DNA from: a virus
Length of the DNA: 25,921 nt
Virus record (IMG/VR): IMGVR_UViG_3300034418_007662
Location: 1 to 25,921 of that record
Reading direction: 5' to 3' (one strand)
The notes beneath the pieces were generated by a model. That model saw only the letters and a list, made by a program, of their open reading frames with translations. It made no database searches and was not told the origin of the DNA. Shown piece by piece: positions 1 through 7,636 of the stretch (positions are counted from its first letter, which is position 1; each line of letters begins with the position of its first letter). A program made the position numbers and the translations under genes.

Positions 1-579
1 TCCTGGTACGGTCTGCCGCTGCTCGCAATCGAGGCCAACAAAGGCGAAGCGCACATCAACGAGTTCCGCAACCGCAATTACCCCAAGCTTTTGCGCAGGC
101 CGCGCATCAACGTCATCGACGGCAGCAAGCTGGAAGACGCAATCGGCTTCTGGATGTCGGAGAGCAACCGCGCTGTGTGCCTCGCTACGCTAGACAGGTA
201 CATCCGCGACGGCAGGCTGGTCGATCCAGACGACGATCTGTACTCGGAGATGCACACGTTTATCGTCAACGAGACGACGGGCAAGAAGGAAGCTGCCAAG
301 AACTGCAACGACGACCATGTCATCTGCACGGCTATTGCCTGCCACCTGGACGACGCATTCCCGCTCGATGCAGGCAAGACCCGCCACCAGGTCAACAACG
401 CCCGTCAGGAAGCCGTCAAGGACGCCATGGCTGCAATCGCCCCGCGCGACATGTCTTCGGTCGTCCAGCGCATGCCAGATCGCCCGTTCATCTCGCCCGT
501 AGCCGTTGACGACGGCAAGCTGCCGGGCGGCGGCAACGCTTGGTGGTCAGGAACAAACCACGTTTACGACAACGATTAG
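1..579 (+). CDS. Terminase large subunit, C-terminal part (truncated by window edge)
   Basis: The frame is open from base 1, so the N-terminal ATPase half lies outside the window and 192 residues are visible. This is the nuclease half of the DNA-packaging motor, which cuts concatemeric phage DNA. Visible terminase traits are the block GLPLLAIEANKGEAHINEF near residues 4-22, a conserved Glu-x-Asn-x-Gly type strand, and the late segment NCNDDHVICTAIA around residues 101-113, whose paired Asp (104-105) match the metal-binding Asp of the RNase H-like nuclease fold. Between them, SEMHTFIVNE followed by a GKKEA stretch is the usual lead-in to that motif. The tail after about residue 150 is Pro/Gly-rich. 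The position upstream of the portal agrees. The internal Leu codon at base 91 is not a start. Family assignment is by recognition of motifs, not by a search. Confidence 0.9.
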   Translation, partial: SWYGLPLLAIEANKGEAHINEFRNRNYPKLLRRPRINVIDGSKLEDAIGFWMSESNRAVCLATLDRYIRDGRLVDPDDDLYSEMHTFIVNETTGKKEAAKNCNDDHVICTAIACHLDDAFPLDAGKTRHQVNNARQEAVKDAMAAIAPRDMSSVVQRMPDRPFISPVAVDDGKLPGGGNAWWSGTNHVYDND

Positions 580-626
580 TTGCATTTTGCGGCAGTATTG
601 CTGCACACTGCATCGCGAGGTGGGTC

Positions 627-911
627 TTGAACGATTTGTACCAAATTGCCGCTTTCGTCTCCGCATCAGGCGTTTTCCTGCTGCTCTGCCTTGAAATCTA
701 CCGCCTGCGCGGTCAACTCAAAGTTGCAGACACGCAGTTGCAGGACGCTATGCGCGACTCCAAGAACGAGCGCGAACGGCTCATCGCCGTGCTTGCCGCA
801 GTCCAGTCCGACAAAGTGCAGTACCATTTGGGGTTAATGACCGACTCCGACCTGCGCAAGAAGAACGAAGAACTCGCGGCGCTCAAGGCGTCGTTCCAAT
901 CTAGCGATTGA
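627..911 (+). CDS. Small membrane protein with C-terminal coiled coil; possible inner-membrane spanin
   Basis: I chose the TTG at 627 because AGGTGGG (618-624) lies at ribosome-site distance before it, while the in-frame ATG at 540 lies inside the terminase gene. The 94-residue product begins MNDLYQIAAF, has one hydrophobic segment at about residues 5-23, and continues as a charged helix with heptad-like leucines to the end. That outline (short N-terminus, one membrane span, long helical tail) matches Rz-type inner spanins, and in T7 the Rz gene (18.5) also sits beside the large terminase gene. It could equally be an unrelated membrane protein. No signal-peptide-bearing Rz1 frame is nested inside it. 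Existence of the gene is likely; the spanin role is inference from shape and position. Confidence 0.6.
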   Translation: MNDLYQIAAFVSASGVFLLLCLEIYRLRGQLKVADTQLQDAMRDSKNERERLIAVLAAVQSDKVQYHLGLMTDSDLRKKNEELAALKASFQSSD

Positions 912-921
912 GGGGTGGGAT

Positions 922-2670
922 ATGGCAGACAACTCAAATCAAACTGCTGGCAAAACTTACAGAAATTACACTTGGAATAAAGTTACGCTCCCAAGCGGTC
1001 GCACTGCTTATCAGAATTTGCGAAGTGGTCTAATTCTTTCAGTATCGCAATGGAATGATTTGGTCAGAACTAGAGATCCTAAAGCTCTTGGTGAAAACGT
1101 CAAAATGACGCCACAAGAGTTTCAAGAGTTTCAGGATTTGCCAGCAGATGTTTTGTCTAAAATGACAAAAACAAACGCCCCATTTTTTTCATTTCCTCCT
1201 GAATTTGAACAAGAACGCGCAGAAATGTATGCGCCTAGCGGGACAACAACTCAAGCACAAAAAAAACCAGCGACGCCTCAGTCTCGAGTTGCTCCGCAGA
1301 ACAAAGCTGCTTTACGTTTGGCTGGCCAGAAAGCATTTACAGAAGCTGTATCCGAATCCGCTAAAGCAATGCAAAGCGGCGCTCCTTCTGCTACTGATGC
1401 CAATGTTGTCCCTAACACGCCGTCTGGCCGTCCCGACTACAAGTACTACGCGGACATGCTGAACGCTGCCGACAGCAACGACTCGTACTACCGCGATTTC
1501 TTGAACCTGCGCAACCAAGCCCGTGCTGCTGCGCGCGAAGCTGCCGCATCCAATATGCGCTACCAGTTCGTGCCGATCCGCGACGACCGCGCCAACCGCA
1601 TCTACTTCGTCAACGCAGACGGTTCGGACGTCGTCCTCGACATGGGCAAGCCTGAAGATGTGCGCGAGTACCGCCGTGTCGCTGAGAAGATCGGCGTGGA
1701 CATCAACCACCTGTCTGACTGGATGGATCGGTCGTCCAAGCCTCTGGCTCGTTACAACATGCCTCCTGGGAGCAATGTGGATACGACTCCCGACTTTGGC
1801 TTCTGGCGCAAACTGCCGTCTACAAAGGCAGAAGGCGCTGAGCCTGCGATGGACACTCCGTCAACGCCGACAAACTTGGGCTTGTCGTTGGGCGAGCGCA
1901 ATCTGCCTCGCAGTGCCAAGATGCCGTCTCCGCAATCTACCCTAGAAACAATGCAGCGCATGCGCGACTTGAGGATGCCTTTGGGAGGATTTCCTGCGGC
2001 ACAGACGCCTGAGCCTGCGACCCCAGCGGCACCTGCACCTTCGGCTCCCGTCGCTCAAACAAAGCAAGCAGAACCAGCTAAAAGCGCGGAAGAACAAGGA
2101 ACAAAAATGCAGCAGCCTGCTGTTGCCGCCGTTGCTCCGCAATCTCAACAGTTTACTCCGCGCGCTGCCGCAGCGCCTCGTCCCGCAGGCGAAAGCACTC
2201 GCATGATGGAAATGCGTCGCGGACCTCGCATGGGCGAGATGGATCCGTCAATGCCAAGCGAGACGCTTGAGCGTACGGAAACTCCTACACCACTAGAATG
2301 GCAAAGAATGCTTCCATTAGTAAAAACAAGAAAAAGCACATACCCTAGAAGGGATTTTGTTCCAGATTTATATGACGGTGAGGAACAACTTCCAGATTGG
2401 TTGTCCAACTTGTCAGTGGCTCAAAACGTAATTGGAGAAAGTATTTTTAAGGGATTACGAAAAGACTCGATGTACAAAGACATTCCAGTTAGCAAACCAA
2501 ATGTCCGTCATCTTGAATCTGACCTTCCAGCAGAGCCACCATTGCCACCAGTCGAACAAGGCCAGGTAGGCGCACCTGTAGTTTTGACGCCAAGCAACAT
2601 GCCGCGAGTAAATCCTGAAGATGAAGATATGAGTCGCTTTAGGCAGTATCGCAACTTCATCCCGCACTAG
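922..2670 (+). CDS. Unrecognised 582-residue protein between terminase and portal
   Basis: I do not recognise this family. The ATG is preceded by GAGGGGTGGG just after the previous stop. Visible parts are an N-terminal region to about residue 80 rich in aromatic and polar residues; a Pro/Ala/Gln stretch around 105-175; a compact, charged, probably folded middle (about 170-300) with many Tyr, Asp and Arg; an Ala/Pro/Gln-rich linker around 350-425; and a Pro-rich C-terminus ending in RQYRNFIPH. Base composition changes inside the gene: about 922-1410 and 2281-2600 are clearly A/T-richer than the middle. No signal peptide or membrane span is seen. Lying between terminase and portal and followed closely by a glycine-zipper protein, it is probably a virion or assembly protein, but that is inferred from context only. 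Confidence 0.75.
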   Translation: MADNSNQTAGKTYRNYTWNKVTLPSGRTAYQNLRSGLILSVSQWNDLVRTRDPKALGENVKMTPQEFQEFQDLPADVLSKMTKTNAPFFSFPPEFEQERAEMYAPSGTTTQAQKKPATPQSRVAPQNKAALRLAGQKAFTEAVSESAKAMQSGAPSATDANVVPNTPSGRPDYKYYADMLNAADSNDSYYRDFLNLRNQARAAAREAAASNMRYQFVPIRDDRANRIYFVNADGSDVVLDMGKPEDVREYRRVAEKIGVDINHLSDWMDRSSKPLARYNMPPGSNVDTTPDFGFWRKLPSTKAEGAEPAMDTPSTPTNLGLSLGERNLPRSAKMPSPQSTLETMQRMRDLRMPLGGFPAAQTPEPATPAAPAPSAPVAQTKQAEPAKSAEEQGTKMQQPAVAAVAPQSQQFTPRAAAAPRPAGESTRMMEMRRGPRMGEMDPSMPSETLERTETPTPLEWQRMLPLVKTRKSTYPRRDFVPDLYDGEEQLPDWLSNLSVAQNVIGESIFKGLRKDSMYKDIPVSKPNVRHLESDLPAEPPLPPVEQGQVGAPVVLTPSNMPRVNPEDEDMSRFRQYRNFIPH

Positions 2671-2679
2671 GAGGACACC

Positions 2680-3141
2680 ATGTTCCAAAAGAAGGTCTAC
2701 GCACAAAAGACTGGTGAAGATTGGTCTGACAAACTCCTGACCAAAGGTTTGCCAATTGCTGGCGCTGTTGCTGGAGGAATTATTGGCGGCAAAATGGGTG
2801 GCCCTGCTGGTGCTGTCGGCGGCTCTCAAGCTGGCCAACAACTTGGAACTGCTCTTGGTGGTTTGCTTTCGGACGACCCGTACAGCGCTGCTCGCGTGCA
2901 ATCTAGCTTGATGGGGGCACCCAAGGCTGCTGATACAGCTTATGAAACATACCTTCGTCGCAAAGCCAACGAGGCGCAGACCAATCCACAAGGCACTGTG
3001 CCGCAGCAGCAAAGCCTTGCTCCTGTAAAGCAGCCGACTGTAACTTCTGCTGGCCCTGAAGTGCCTTCTGACTTTGGTGCAGGTTTCGGCGATTTGCCGT
3101 ATCCTACCCGCGCAAGCCGTTACGGCCTGTCGCTACGATAA
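2680..3141 (+). CDS. Small glycine-zipper protein, possible internal virion or membrane-active protein
   Basis: The start has a strong GGAGG site nine bases upstream and the gene follows its neighbour by nine bases. The 153-residue product carries a Gly/Ala-rich hydrophobic segment at about residues 24-66, with glycines spaced every few residues (AGAVAGGIIGGKMGGPAGAV, then a second patch GTALGGLLS). This is the look of glycine-zipper membrane-associating helices, which occur in phage ejection proteins and in small bacterial envelope proteins. The C-terminal half is polar, Pro/Gln-rich and probably disordered, and no signal peptide precedes the zipper. Function is unknown; an internal virion protein delivered with DNA is one reasonable guess because the genes on both sides are structural or packaging genes. 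Confidence 0.7.
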   Translation: MFQKKVYAQKTGEDWSDKLLTKGLPIAGAVAGGIIGGKMGGPAGAVGGSQAGQQLGTALGGLLSDDPYSAARVQSSLMGAPKAADTAYETYLRRKANEAQTNPQGTVPQQQSLAPVKQPTVTSAGPEVPSDFGAGFGDLPYPTRASRYGLSLR

Positions 3142-3151
3142 GGAGTCCTAG

Positions 3152-5152
3152 ATGGCACAGGGCAAGACGAAATCGCCGCCCATTACCAAGGGCTACGAAG
3201 GTGCAGAGACAAAGTCGCTTGCGCCTAGCGCAGGCGAAATCACCCAGTGGATGCGCACCTGCGAAACTGGACTCTTGCCCATTGCCACGGACTGGTTGCA
3301 GAACAAGCTGTTCTCCAAGGGTCTGCAATACCTAACTAACGCTGGTGACCACACCATTATGCTGGTGCCTGTTCCGCAGAACGCCAAGCGCATCACGGTC
3401 AACGTCTTCTCTGACAAGCGCCGTACGCTCATCTCCAAGTTCACGGCACAACAGCCTATTCCTGTTGTGACGCCAGCGACGTCTTCTTCGGACGATCGCG
3501 CTACAGCTCGCGCATGCGAACACCTGCTGCGCTGGTACTGGCGCAAGAACGAACTGTCGCGCGAACTGGACTACATGGCTGGCGACGTTGTCGATTGTGG
3601 CGGCGGATGGTGGCACATCTACTGGGATCCGACCGCAGGCGAAGAGAAAGAAGTCGTTGTCGCACCCAACGTGATGGATCTGTCCGTCGAGCAGCCCAAG
3701 ACCGAAAAGGTCAGGACTGGCGACGTTGTCTGTCACTTTGTGTCCAACTTCGAAATGCGCGTCGATCCTGCCGCTATGCGTTTGCGCGATGCCATGTGGA
3801 TTATGCGCGTGTCGTACATGTCCACAGAGGTCGCTGAGCGCCGCTGGGGCAAGAGTGTCTACGCCGATGCCGCAGGTACCCGTCCGTCCATCCTGACTCC
3901 TGACTGGCTGCTCAACCCGCAGCGCCTGCTTGCAGACGACGTCTGCCGCATCATCGAGTGCTGGTACAAGCCGTGCGAGCAGTACCCGACAGGGTTCTAC
4001 GCCGTCATCAGCGGCGCCAACGTGCTGCACTTTGAAGACGAACTTGTGGGCGGCGATTTCCCGTTCATCTACTGCGAGTTCGACCCCGACTGCGACAACT
4101 TCTACGGAACGACGCCCATGACTTATGCGCGCCGTCCGCAGATCGAAATGAACGGATTGCTGTCGCAACTGTCCGATGGCCGCGCACGCGGCATGTTCGG
4201 CGCCTGGGTTCAACCCCGCGGCGCCAACATGGACATCCCTACGGGCGCGCCACACGAAGTCCTTGGCTACAACGACACGTCTGGCAAGCCCACCTTTGTA
4301 CAGCCGCAGCCCACTTCGGATTCTGCCTACCGCATGATTGATACGTTCCATGCGCTGCTAGGACAGACTTCTGGCGTGACGGACACAGAGCAAGCTACAA
4401 GCGGCAAAGACCGCCTGTACGCGGCAGAGCAGGACAACACCAAGCTTGGCCCCGCGCTGCGCAGCCTGCATTCGTTCTTGAAGCGTTCGGCGATGAAGAT
4501 CCTGAACCTGTACCGCGACAATGCGCAGTTTGACTTGCTGTACGCAGTCTCCGACCAGAACGCAGAAAGCGATGTGCGTGCGTTTGTCGCCAATGAGATC
4601 AAGTACAGCGACGTCGAAATGAGCATCGACTCTGCGTTGCCGCTGAACCGTCAGGCCAAGCGCGAGCAGATTCTCTTGCTGTACCAGGCAGGCATGCTGG
4701 ACAAAGACCGCGCACTTAAACTCATGGAGTTTGGTGACGTACAGGACGCCATGGGAAGCAGCAACCTCGACCGTGAGCGTGCGCGCAACGAAAACCTCAT
4801 GCTGACCGTGCAGATGGTTGGCGTCGAAGAGTTTGAAGATCACGCTGCACACTTGGAAGAACATCTGTCTGAAATGAAGCAGGAAAAGTGGTATCTGTAC
4901 GACGAAGAGATCAAGAACAACTACAGGAACCACATCAACCTGCACCGCCAATTTATCCAAGCGCAACTCGGAATGGGCCAAGCACCACCAAACGGCTTGA
5001 CAAATCAAGAGGGTGGTCAAGACAATGCGGTAGGCGCTATGGCAGAAGTACCTGCCTCCAACGCGTCGAACGCTGTCATCCCGATCAACGCACCCGTAAG
5101 CGAACGGGACAATGCTGCGCTCGGTATCATCAACGCAACAACAATGGAGTAG
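3152..5152 (+). CDS. Portal protein (P22-like portal family)
   Basis: The portal forms the dodecameric ring at one capsid vertex through which DNA enters and leaves and on which the tail is built. The 666-residue length is near that of P22-type portals. Supporting segments are an N-terminal block with repeated Trp and Arg and GDVVDCGGGWWHIYWDP near residues 144-160, the clip/wing region, and QTSGVTDTEQATSG at about 405-418 followed by long helices with LPLNRQAKREQILLLYQAG near 496-514. Such a Gly-Val-Thr ring-proximal motif and trailing helical C-terminus are usual for podovirus portals. The last 60 residues are polar and probably flexible. An AAGGAG overlapping the upstream stop sets the ATG. 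It stands directly before scaffold and capsid, the standard order. Confidence 0.88.
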   Translation: MAQGKTKSPPITKGYEGAETKSLAPSAGEITQWMRTCETGLLPIATDWLQNKLFSKGLQYLTNAGDHTIMLVPVPQNAKRITVNVFSDKRRTLISKFTAQQPIPVVTPATSSSDDRATARACEHLLRWYWRKNELSRELDYMAGDVVDCGGGWWHIYWDPTAGEEKEVVVAPNVMDLSVEQPKTEKVRTGDVVCHFVSNFEMRVDPAAMRLRDAMWIMRVSYMSTEVAERRWGKSVYADAAGTRPSILTPDWLLNPQRLLADDVCRIIECWYKPCEQYPTGFYAVISGANVLHFEDELVGGDFPFIYCEFDPDCDNFYGTTPMTYARRPQIEMNGLLSQLSDGRARGMFGAWVQPRGANMDIPTGAPHEVLGYNDTSGKPTFVQPQPTSDSAYRMIDTFHALLGQTSGVTDTEQATSGKDRLYAAEQDNTKLGPALRSLHSFLKRSAMKILNLYRDNAQFDLLYAVSDQNAESDVRAFVANEIKYSDVEMSIDSALPLNRQAKREQILLLYQAGMLDKDRALKLMEFGDVQDAMGSSNLDRERARNENLMLTVQMVGVEEFEDHAAHLEEHLSEMKQEKWYLYDEEIKNNYRNHINLHRQFIQAQLGMGQAPPNGLTNQEGGQDNAVGAMAEVPASNASNAVIPINAPVSERDNAALGIINATTME

Positions 5153-5155
5153 CCC

Positions 5156-6124
5156 GTGGCTGATAACAACGTCCAGACCAGCACTAGCGAAAGCAGCGGA
5201 AGCGAACAGTTTTCGTGGCGCAACCTACCCAACGGCGACGAGTTCGCATCGGGGATGGCAGAGTTTGCGCGCGGCACGCAAGGAGAGGATTCGGACAGCG
5301 ACCTCGGCGAGCATATGCGCGCAGAGGACTACAGCGACGAAGGCGATTCCAGCGAAAGCGAAGTCCAAGTCGAGCAGCCTGTCAGCAAACCAGCCAAGAC
5401 TGGCCCTGTGGACATGCAGTCGCTGATGCTCCAGATGCAGCAGCAGCAATTGCAGATGTTCCAAGAGATGCAGCAGCAACTTGCCTCGACGCAGACCAAC
5501 CAGGTCGCCGCCGCTGTGCAGGCTGCCCTTGCGCAGATGGGCCTTGGCAGGCAGGAGCAGGTGCAAGAGGAAGTCGATCCGATTGCAGCGCTCGACCCCG
5601 ATGACCCCGACTACTTCTTCAAGAAGACCGATGCGCACATCGCCAAGCTGGAGAAGCAGAACCGCATGCTCATGGAGCGCCTTGAAGGCGAGCGCATGCA
5701 GCAACAGCAGGCTGTCCAGCAGCAGCAGGCGCAGCAAGCGCAACAGGCGTTTGTGTCGTCGGTGAGCAACGACCTTGGCCGTGCAGTCGATTACATCTTC
5801 CAAGGATGGCCCGACTCGCCCCAGGTGCAGTCGCTCAAGAACATGGCAGCAAACACTGTGGATGCAGAGTGGCACGCTCACGGCTACAAGCCTGAAGGCT
5901 ACGCTATCGGCATCCGCAAGGCTCAGGAAATGCTAAAGAGCATGGAGCCGCTCAAGCACAATTTCGCCCCGCGCGCCAAGACGCCAGGGCCAGTCGGTCG
6001 CGGGAACAATCCTCCGTCGTCCATGCCAGAGCCGCAAGGCCTTTCGTGGCGGCAGATGTTTGATACTACCCGCAAGAATGATGCCTCTGCTCTTCGGGAG
6101 GCAATCAAGAATGGTCTGCACTAG
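5156..6124 (+). CDS. Capsid assembly scaffolding protein
   Basis: This is a 322-residue product starting at GTG, with GGAG (5146-5149) six bases before it and only three bases after the portal stop. The order of regions is classic for a scaffold: an acidic, Ser-rich N-terminus (to about residue 80), a Gln/Met-rich helical block (about 86-130), a second coiled coil starting near AKLEKQNRMLMERLEGERM and running into a polyglutamine-like stretch (about 160-200), and a basic C-terminus ending in a short helix. Scaffolds nucleate the procapsid through basic C-terminal helices that touch the capsid protein. The segment LDPDDPDYFFKK precedes the second coil. There is no protease signature, so it is a separate scaffold and not a protease fusion. 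The gene sits immediately upstream of the capsid gene. Confidence 0.85.
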   Translation: MADNNVQTSTSESSGSEQFSWRNLPNGDEFASGMAEFARGTQGEDSDSDLGEHMRAEDYSDEGDSSESEVQVEQPVSKPAKTGPVDMQSLMLQMQQQQLQMFQEMQQQLASTQTNQVAAAVQAALAQMGLGRQEQVQEEVDPIAALDPDDPDYFFKKTDAHIAKLEKQNRMLMERLEGERMQQQQAVQQQQAQQAQQAFVSSVSNDLGRAVDYIFQGWPDSPQVQSLKNMAANTVDAEWHAHGYKPEGYAIGIRKAQEMLKSMEPLKHNFAPRAKTPGPVGRGNNPPSSMPEPQGLSWRQMFDTTRKNDASALREAIKNGLH

Positions 6125-6150
6125 CGCGGTGCTAGGAACGATCATTGTAG

Positions 6151-6172
6151 TGGGTCCGTGTGACCCAAGGAG
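6151..6172 (+). promoter_or_regulatory. Hairpin abutting the ribosome site of the capsid gene
   Basis: TGGGTC (6151-6156) and GACCCA (6162-6167) form a perfect six-pair stem around a five-base loop, CGTGT. The last base of the stem is the first A of AAGGAG (6167-6172), the ribosome site of the capsid gene. It lies in one of the few real gaps (6125-6178). Hairpins directly upstream of a strong site can protect the 5' end of a processed message or tune initiation. No convincing -35/-10 pair was seen in the gap. Confidence 0.45.
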
Positions 6173-6178
6173 CGTGTG

Positions 6179-7537
6179 ATGGCTACTCCTATTACCGCGT
6201 TTGAGGGTGTCAATACCGTACCCAATCTACTCAAGCGCCGTTACGGTAAGGTCGCCCAGACCATTCCGTTGAAGTTTGACCTGTACAAGTGGCTGGACGC
6301 TGCGCCGTCCTTTGACTTCAAGGGACGCGATTTCGTGTTCCCGGTTATCACTGGCCCTGGTGGCGGCTTCACGGCCTACGCGGAAGGCGGCAAGTATCCT
6401 GGTGCGGTCAAGCCCGTCATCACGGATGCCACCCTGCCCATCACGCAGATCGCGACGCTGGTGGCGTTCTCGAACCTCGACATGATGCTCGGTAAGAGCG
6501 ATGCCGATGGCTTCCTGCGCAACACCGACAAGATCGTCCAGCTCGCGGTTGAGAACTTCAAGCGCAAGCTGAACATCGAGTTGTACGGCCTGCACCCGTT
6601 CAAGAAGAGCAACGGTGCTGCGTTGGCCGCTGGTGAGCAGTCGCTCAACGGCGTGATCAACCAGATCACTGCTGTTGCTGGTGGCCCGCCCGTCACCACC
6701 ATCACCGTGGATCGTCCGCTGGGCTACGCCAATGCCGACCTCGGCGCGCAGCGCTTTACGCGTTACTTGATTCCGGGCGATGTCTTGTCGTACGGCACCA
6801 TCGCTGGCAACGTGTACACCGTCAAGGGTCACCTGCAAATCAACAGCGTGAACCGTTCGGCCAACACGGCGAGCATCACCGTGCTGTCGAGCACCGGTGG
6901 GCAGCCTGCTGGCAATGACTGGCTGTGCTACGCGGACGTCGATCTGGCGACCAACAACAGCTACGGTCGTATGCCGCAGGGCCTCGGCACCGTCCTGTAC
7001 CAGGATGACATCGGTGGCGTTGCCCAGTCGATCGAAGGCGTGACTGTGACCAGCAACGACCCGCTGGGCTGGTTCTCGCAGAAGATCACTTCGGCTGGCC
7101 CCTTCGACCAGACCGATTGGCATCAGCTGAACCGTAACATCGAGATCGTGTCGCAGGGTCCTGAGACTGCTATCGTCAACGACCCCACGATGAAGGACAC
7201 CTACGCTGGTACGATCATCCCCGATCAGCGTCTGGTTGCGCAGGAGGCGAAGGGCGGCTTCAAGGAGCCTGAGTTCGCCAGTGGCCGTCCGATCAAGATG
7301 GTCTACGACATGCACTGCCCCTACGGCATCACCTTCTTCCTGTCGAAGGAAGAGGTGTTCTGGCTCAAGACGATGGCTGAGCCTGGTTGGGACAATGCTG
7401 GCGGCGGTCAGTGGAAGTCGTTCCAGCAGCAGGATGCCGTGTACGGTGCCTTCAAGTGGTACTTCAACATGGGCTTCCAGAACCTGAACAGCCACGGTGC
7501 GGTCAAGGGCATCCAGATTGCCAACGCCCCGCTGTAA
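6179..7537 (+). CDS. Major capsid protein
   Basis: A 452-residue shell protein. I start it at the ATG at 6179, six bases after AAGGAG, in preference to the GTG at 6176, which is only three bases after it. The sequence begins MATPITAFEGVNTVPNLLKR, has a loop-rich early region with aromatic and Gly patches (about 44-75), and a helical part around residues 100-140 (DGFLRNTDKIVQLAVENFKR) like the spine of HK97-fold capsid proteins of podoviruses. A large beta-rich insertion follows, with no immunoglobulin-like tail domain apparent. Codon choice is the most uniform and G/C-ending in the window, as expected for the most abundant product. Position after portal and scaffold is decisive. Hairpins lie just before and after the gene. 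Confidence 0.9.
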   Translation: MATPITAFEGVNTVPNLLKRRYGKVAQTIPLKFDLYKWLDAAPSFDFKGRDFVFPVITGPGGGFTAYAEGGKYPGAVKPVITDATLPITQIATLVAFSNLDMMLGKSDADGFLRNTDKIVQLAVENFKRKLNIELYGLHPFKKSNGAALAAGEQSLNGVINQITAVAGGPPVTTITVDRPLGYANADLGAQRFTRYLIPGDVLSYGTIAGNVYTVKGHLQINSVNRSANTASITVLSSTGGQPAGNDWLCYADVDLATNNSYGRMPQGLGTVLYQDDIGGVAQSIEGVTVTSNDPLGWFSQKITSAGPFDQTDWHQLNRNIEIVSQGPETAIVNDPTMKDTYAGTIIPDQRLVAQEAKGGFKEPEFASGRPIKMVYDMHCPYGITFFLSKEEVFWLKTMAEPGWDNAGGGQWKSFQQQDAVYGAFKWYFNMGFQNLNSHGAVKGIQIANAPL

Positions 7538-7562
7538 CTGTAGACTCAGGCTGCGTGCCGAC

Positions 7563-7595
7563 AGGAGGGGGTGGGTGCTGTGCCTGCCCCCTCCT
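7563..7595 (+). terminator. Strong GC-rich hairpin after the capsid gene
   Basis: AGGAGGGGG (7563-7571) and CCCCCTCCT (7587-7595) pair perfectly over nine bases. The stem extends inward by two G-T wobbles and two G-C pairs to a seven-base loop, TGCTGTG. No run of T follows, so this is not a standard factor-independent terminator. It may weaken read-through, or stop 3' decay of the capsid message. Its left arm resembles an over-strong ribosome site, but no proper gene starts after it. Confidence 0.5.
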
Positions 7596-7610
7596 AGCTC
7601 GGCCTTCCCT

Positions 7611-7626
7611 TTGGGCTAAGCCCCAA
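7611..7626 (+). other. Small second hairpin before the 147-residue gene
   Basis: TTGGG (7611-7615) can pair with CCCAA (7622-7626) around CTAAGC; alternatively GGGC pairs with GCCC around TAA. It sits fifteen bases downstream of the strong hairpin and just before the GAGGA ribosome site of the next gene. It is weak and may be chance. Confidence 0.25.
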
Positions 7627-7636
7627 CGAGGACGCC

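Noticed and set aside
540-626. Longer N-terminus (ATG at 540) for the small membrane protein
   Set aside because: It would overlap the terminase end by 40 bases and add an Arg-rich extension before the membrane span; TTG at 627 has a well-placed ribosome site.
646-837. Frame nested inside the spanin-like gene, tested as an embedded Rz1
   Set aside because: It has Cys residues but no hydrophobic signal peptide and no lipobox, so an outer spanin cannot be supported.
3332-4351. Minus-strand open frame of 339 codons opposite the portal
   Set aside because: Low-information Arg/Val/Asp-rich shadow of the portal gene, with no family motif in the translation.
5400-5760. CAG-rich stretch as a microsatellite or CRISPR-like repeat
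   Set aside because: It encodes Gln-rich coiled coil of the scaffold with irregular spacing; there are no repeat-spacer units.
6227-7495. Long minus-strand open frame (422 codons) opposite the capsid gene
   Set aside because: It is the antisense shadow of a gene with strongly G/C-ended codons. Its Arg/His/Leu/Val-rich composition is typical of such shadows, and the sense frame is the clear capsid gene.
7571-7597. Eight-codon leader frame inside the post-capsid hairpin
   Set aside because: Too short to support as a gene; the apparent ribosome site is the left arm of the hairpin.
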